Of a stretch of DNA of 64,000 bases, positions 62,843-64,000 are shown piece after piece. The notes below the pieces were generated by a model. The model worked only from the letters and a program-made list of their open reading frames with translations. It ran no database searches and was not told the origin of the DNA. The DNA comes from Apostichopus japonicus (Eukaryota > Echinodermata > Holothuroidea > Aspidochirotida > Stichopodidae): positions 44,087,611 through 44,151,610 of the forward strand of contig NC_092576.1 of the NCBI RefSeq assembly GCF_037975245.1, read 5' to 3'. Position numbers and translations under genes: made by a program. The first letter of the stretch is position 1. The number at the start of each line of letters is the position of its first letter.

Positions 62843-63117
62843 CTGCAGAGTATAAAGAAAAACATATCAAATCAATAAGACGAAATAACAATGTGTGCAA
62901 TGTGATGAAATTATTAAATGTTGATATTGAATAAATACTGAAATAGTAAGGAACCTTGGTGCATCTCCCTTTTTCATGTAATTATAACATTATGTGTTTA
63001 ATTTTCACTGAAATCACCCGAGAGGACCTGTTGCTGTGCCCAGTAAAGAATGTTGCTGTGTCCTTTACCCTCCTACCCTTCTTGCAGAGAAACTTGTCTT
63101 GTGACTTTTTGCAACAT

Positions 63118-63950
63118 TCATCCGCAGTTTAGTTTCCAGTGTATTATCATAGGATAGCTTATATTCATCGGCAGTTTAGTTTACAGTGTATTATTCATAG
63201 GATAACTTATATGCACCCGCAGTTTAGTTTACAGTGTATTTTTCATAGGATAACTTATATTCATCCTCATTATTCATAGGATAACTTATATGCACCCCCA
63301 GTTTAGTTTACAGTGTATTATTCATAGGATAACTTATATTCATCCGCAGTTTAGTTTACAGTGTATTATTCATAGGAAAATTAATATTCATCGGCAGTTT
63401 AGTTTACAGTGTATTATTCATTGGATAACTTATATTCATCCGCAGTTTAGTTTACAGTGTATTATTCATAGGATAACTTATATGCACCCGCAGTTTAGTG
63501 TACAGTGTATTATTCATAGGATAACTTATAAGCACCCGCAGTTTAGTTTACAGTGTATTATTCATAGGATAACTTATATTCATCTGCAGTTTAGTTTACA
63601 GTGTATTATTCATAGGAAAATTAATATTCCTCGGCAGTTTAGTTTACAGTGTATTATTCATAGGATAACTTATTTGCACCCGCAGTTTAGTTTACAGTGT
63701 ATTATTCATAGGATCATTTATATGCACCCGCAGTTTAGTTTACAGTGTATTATTCATAGGATAACTAAAATTCATCCGCAGTTTAGTTTACAGTGTATTA
63801 TTCATAGGAAAACTAATATTCATCCACAGTTTAGTTTACAATGTATTATTCATAGGAAAACTTATATTCATCCGCAGTTTACTTTACAGTGTATTATTCA
63901 TAGGATAACATATTCATCTGTAGGTGGGTGTACAGTGTATATTATTTACA
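63118..63950. repeat. 48-bp minisatellite in the TRDMT1 region
   Basis: About 17 units of CGCAGTTTAGTTTACAGTGT, then ATTATTCATAGGATAACTTA and TATTCATC. Because 48 is a multiple of three, a plus-strand frame stays open for 223 codons (63290-63961) as a 16-residue repeat (PQFSLQCIIHRITYIH). It is antisense to TRDMT1 and probably intronic. Confidence 0.94.
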
Positions 63951-64000
63951 GGTCAGATTAGAGAATTGTTAATGCTTGGTAGGCTTGGACAAACTGTTGG

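Overview
This window is animal nuclear DNA. It has intron-split genes with GT-AG junctions, tRNA-derived SINEs, a CR1/L2-like LINE tail, a Harbinger remnant, short inverted-repeat DNA transposons and many minisatellites. The proteins are close to their vertebrate counterparts (RNF2, VPS26, TRDMT1) and the repeats look like those of a marine invertebrate deuterostome. An echinoderm, perhaps a sea cucumber, is my guess, at low confidence.

Three conserved genes can be rebuilt. (1) A RING1/RNF2 orthologue lies on the plus strand in nine coding exons (4066-10701), complete, 349 aa by my count and phase-consistent across every junction. It is the H2A ubiquitin ligase core of Polycomb repressive complex 1. 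(2) A VPS26 retromer subunit lies on the minus strand in nine coding exons (28660 down to 16958), complete, 318 aa, convergent with RNF2; its first coding exon carries only the ATG. (3) Two exons of the tRNA cytosine-5 methyltransferase TRDMT1/DNMT2 lie on the minus strand (62842-61465). Its earlier exons are off the right edge, and its last exon was not found. The genes are housekeeping genes of unrelated pathways; nothing suggests an operon or a shared job.

Layout: 1-2.9 kb, decayed Harbinger transposon (Myb-like ORF on plus, transposase on minus); 2.9-3.4 kb, short inverted-repeat transposon; 4.07-11.35 kb, RNF2 with a SINE and a 91-bp array in its introns; 11.35-16.5 kb, intergenic with a minisatellite, a SINE and a transposon with 8-bp target duplications; 16.5-28.7 kb, VPS26, whose introns hold several tandem arrays and a 1.26-kb element flanked by TTAA; 28.7-37 kb, intergenic repeats and one transposon with a perfect 8-bp target duplication; 36.85-57.5 kb, a minisatellite block dominated by about 19 kb of a 31-bp satellite, broken once by a 5'-truncated LINE; 57.5-61.4 kb, mostly unique AT-rich DNA with satellite debris and a possible LTR fragment; 61.4-64 kb, TRDMT1 exons and a 48-bp minisatellite.

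The most unusual observation is in VPS26. Two separate tandem arrays (96-bp units after exon 4, 93-bp units after exon 5) each begin at the 3' end of a coding exon and copy that exon's tail together with its 5' splice site. This produces rows of decoy GTAAGG/GTAAGT donors in adjacent introns. A third array with a GTGAGT in most units lies after exon 7.
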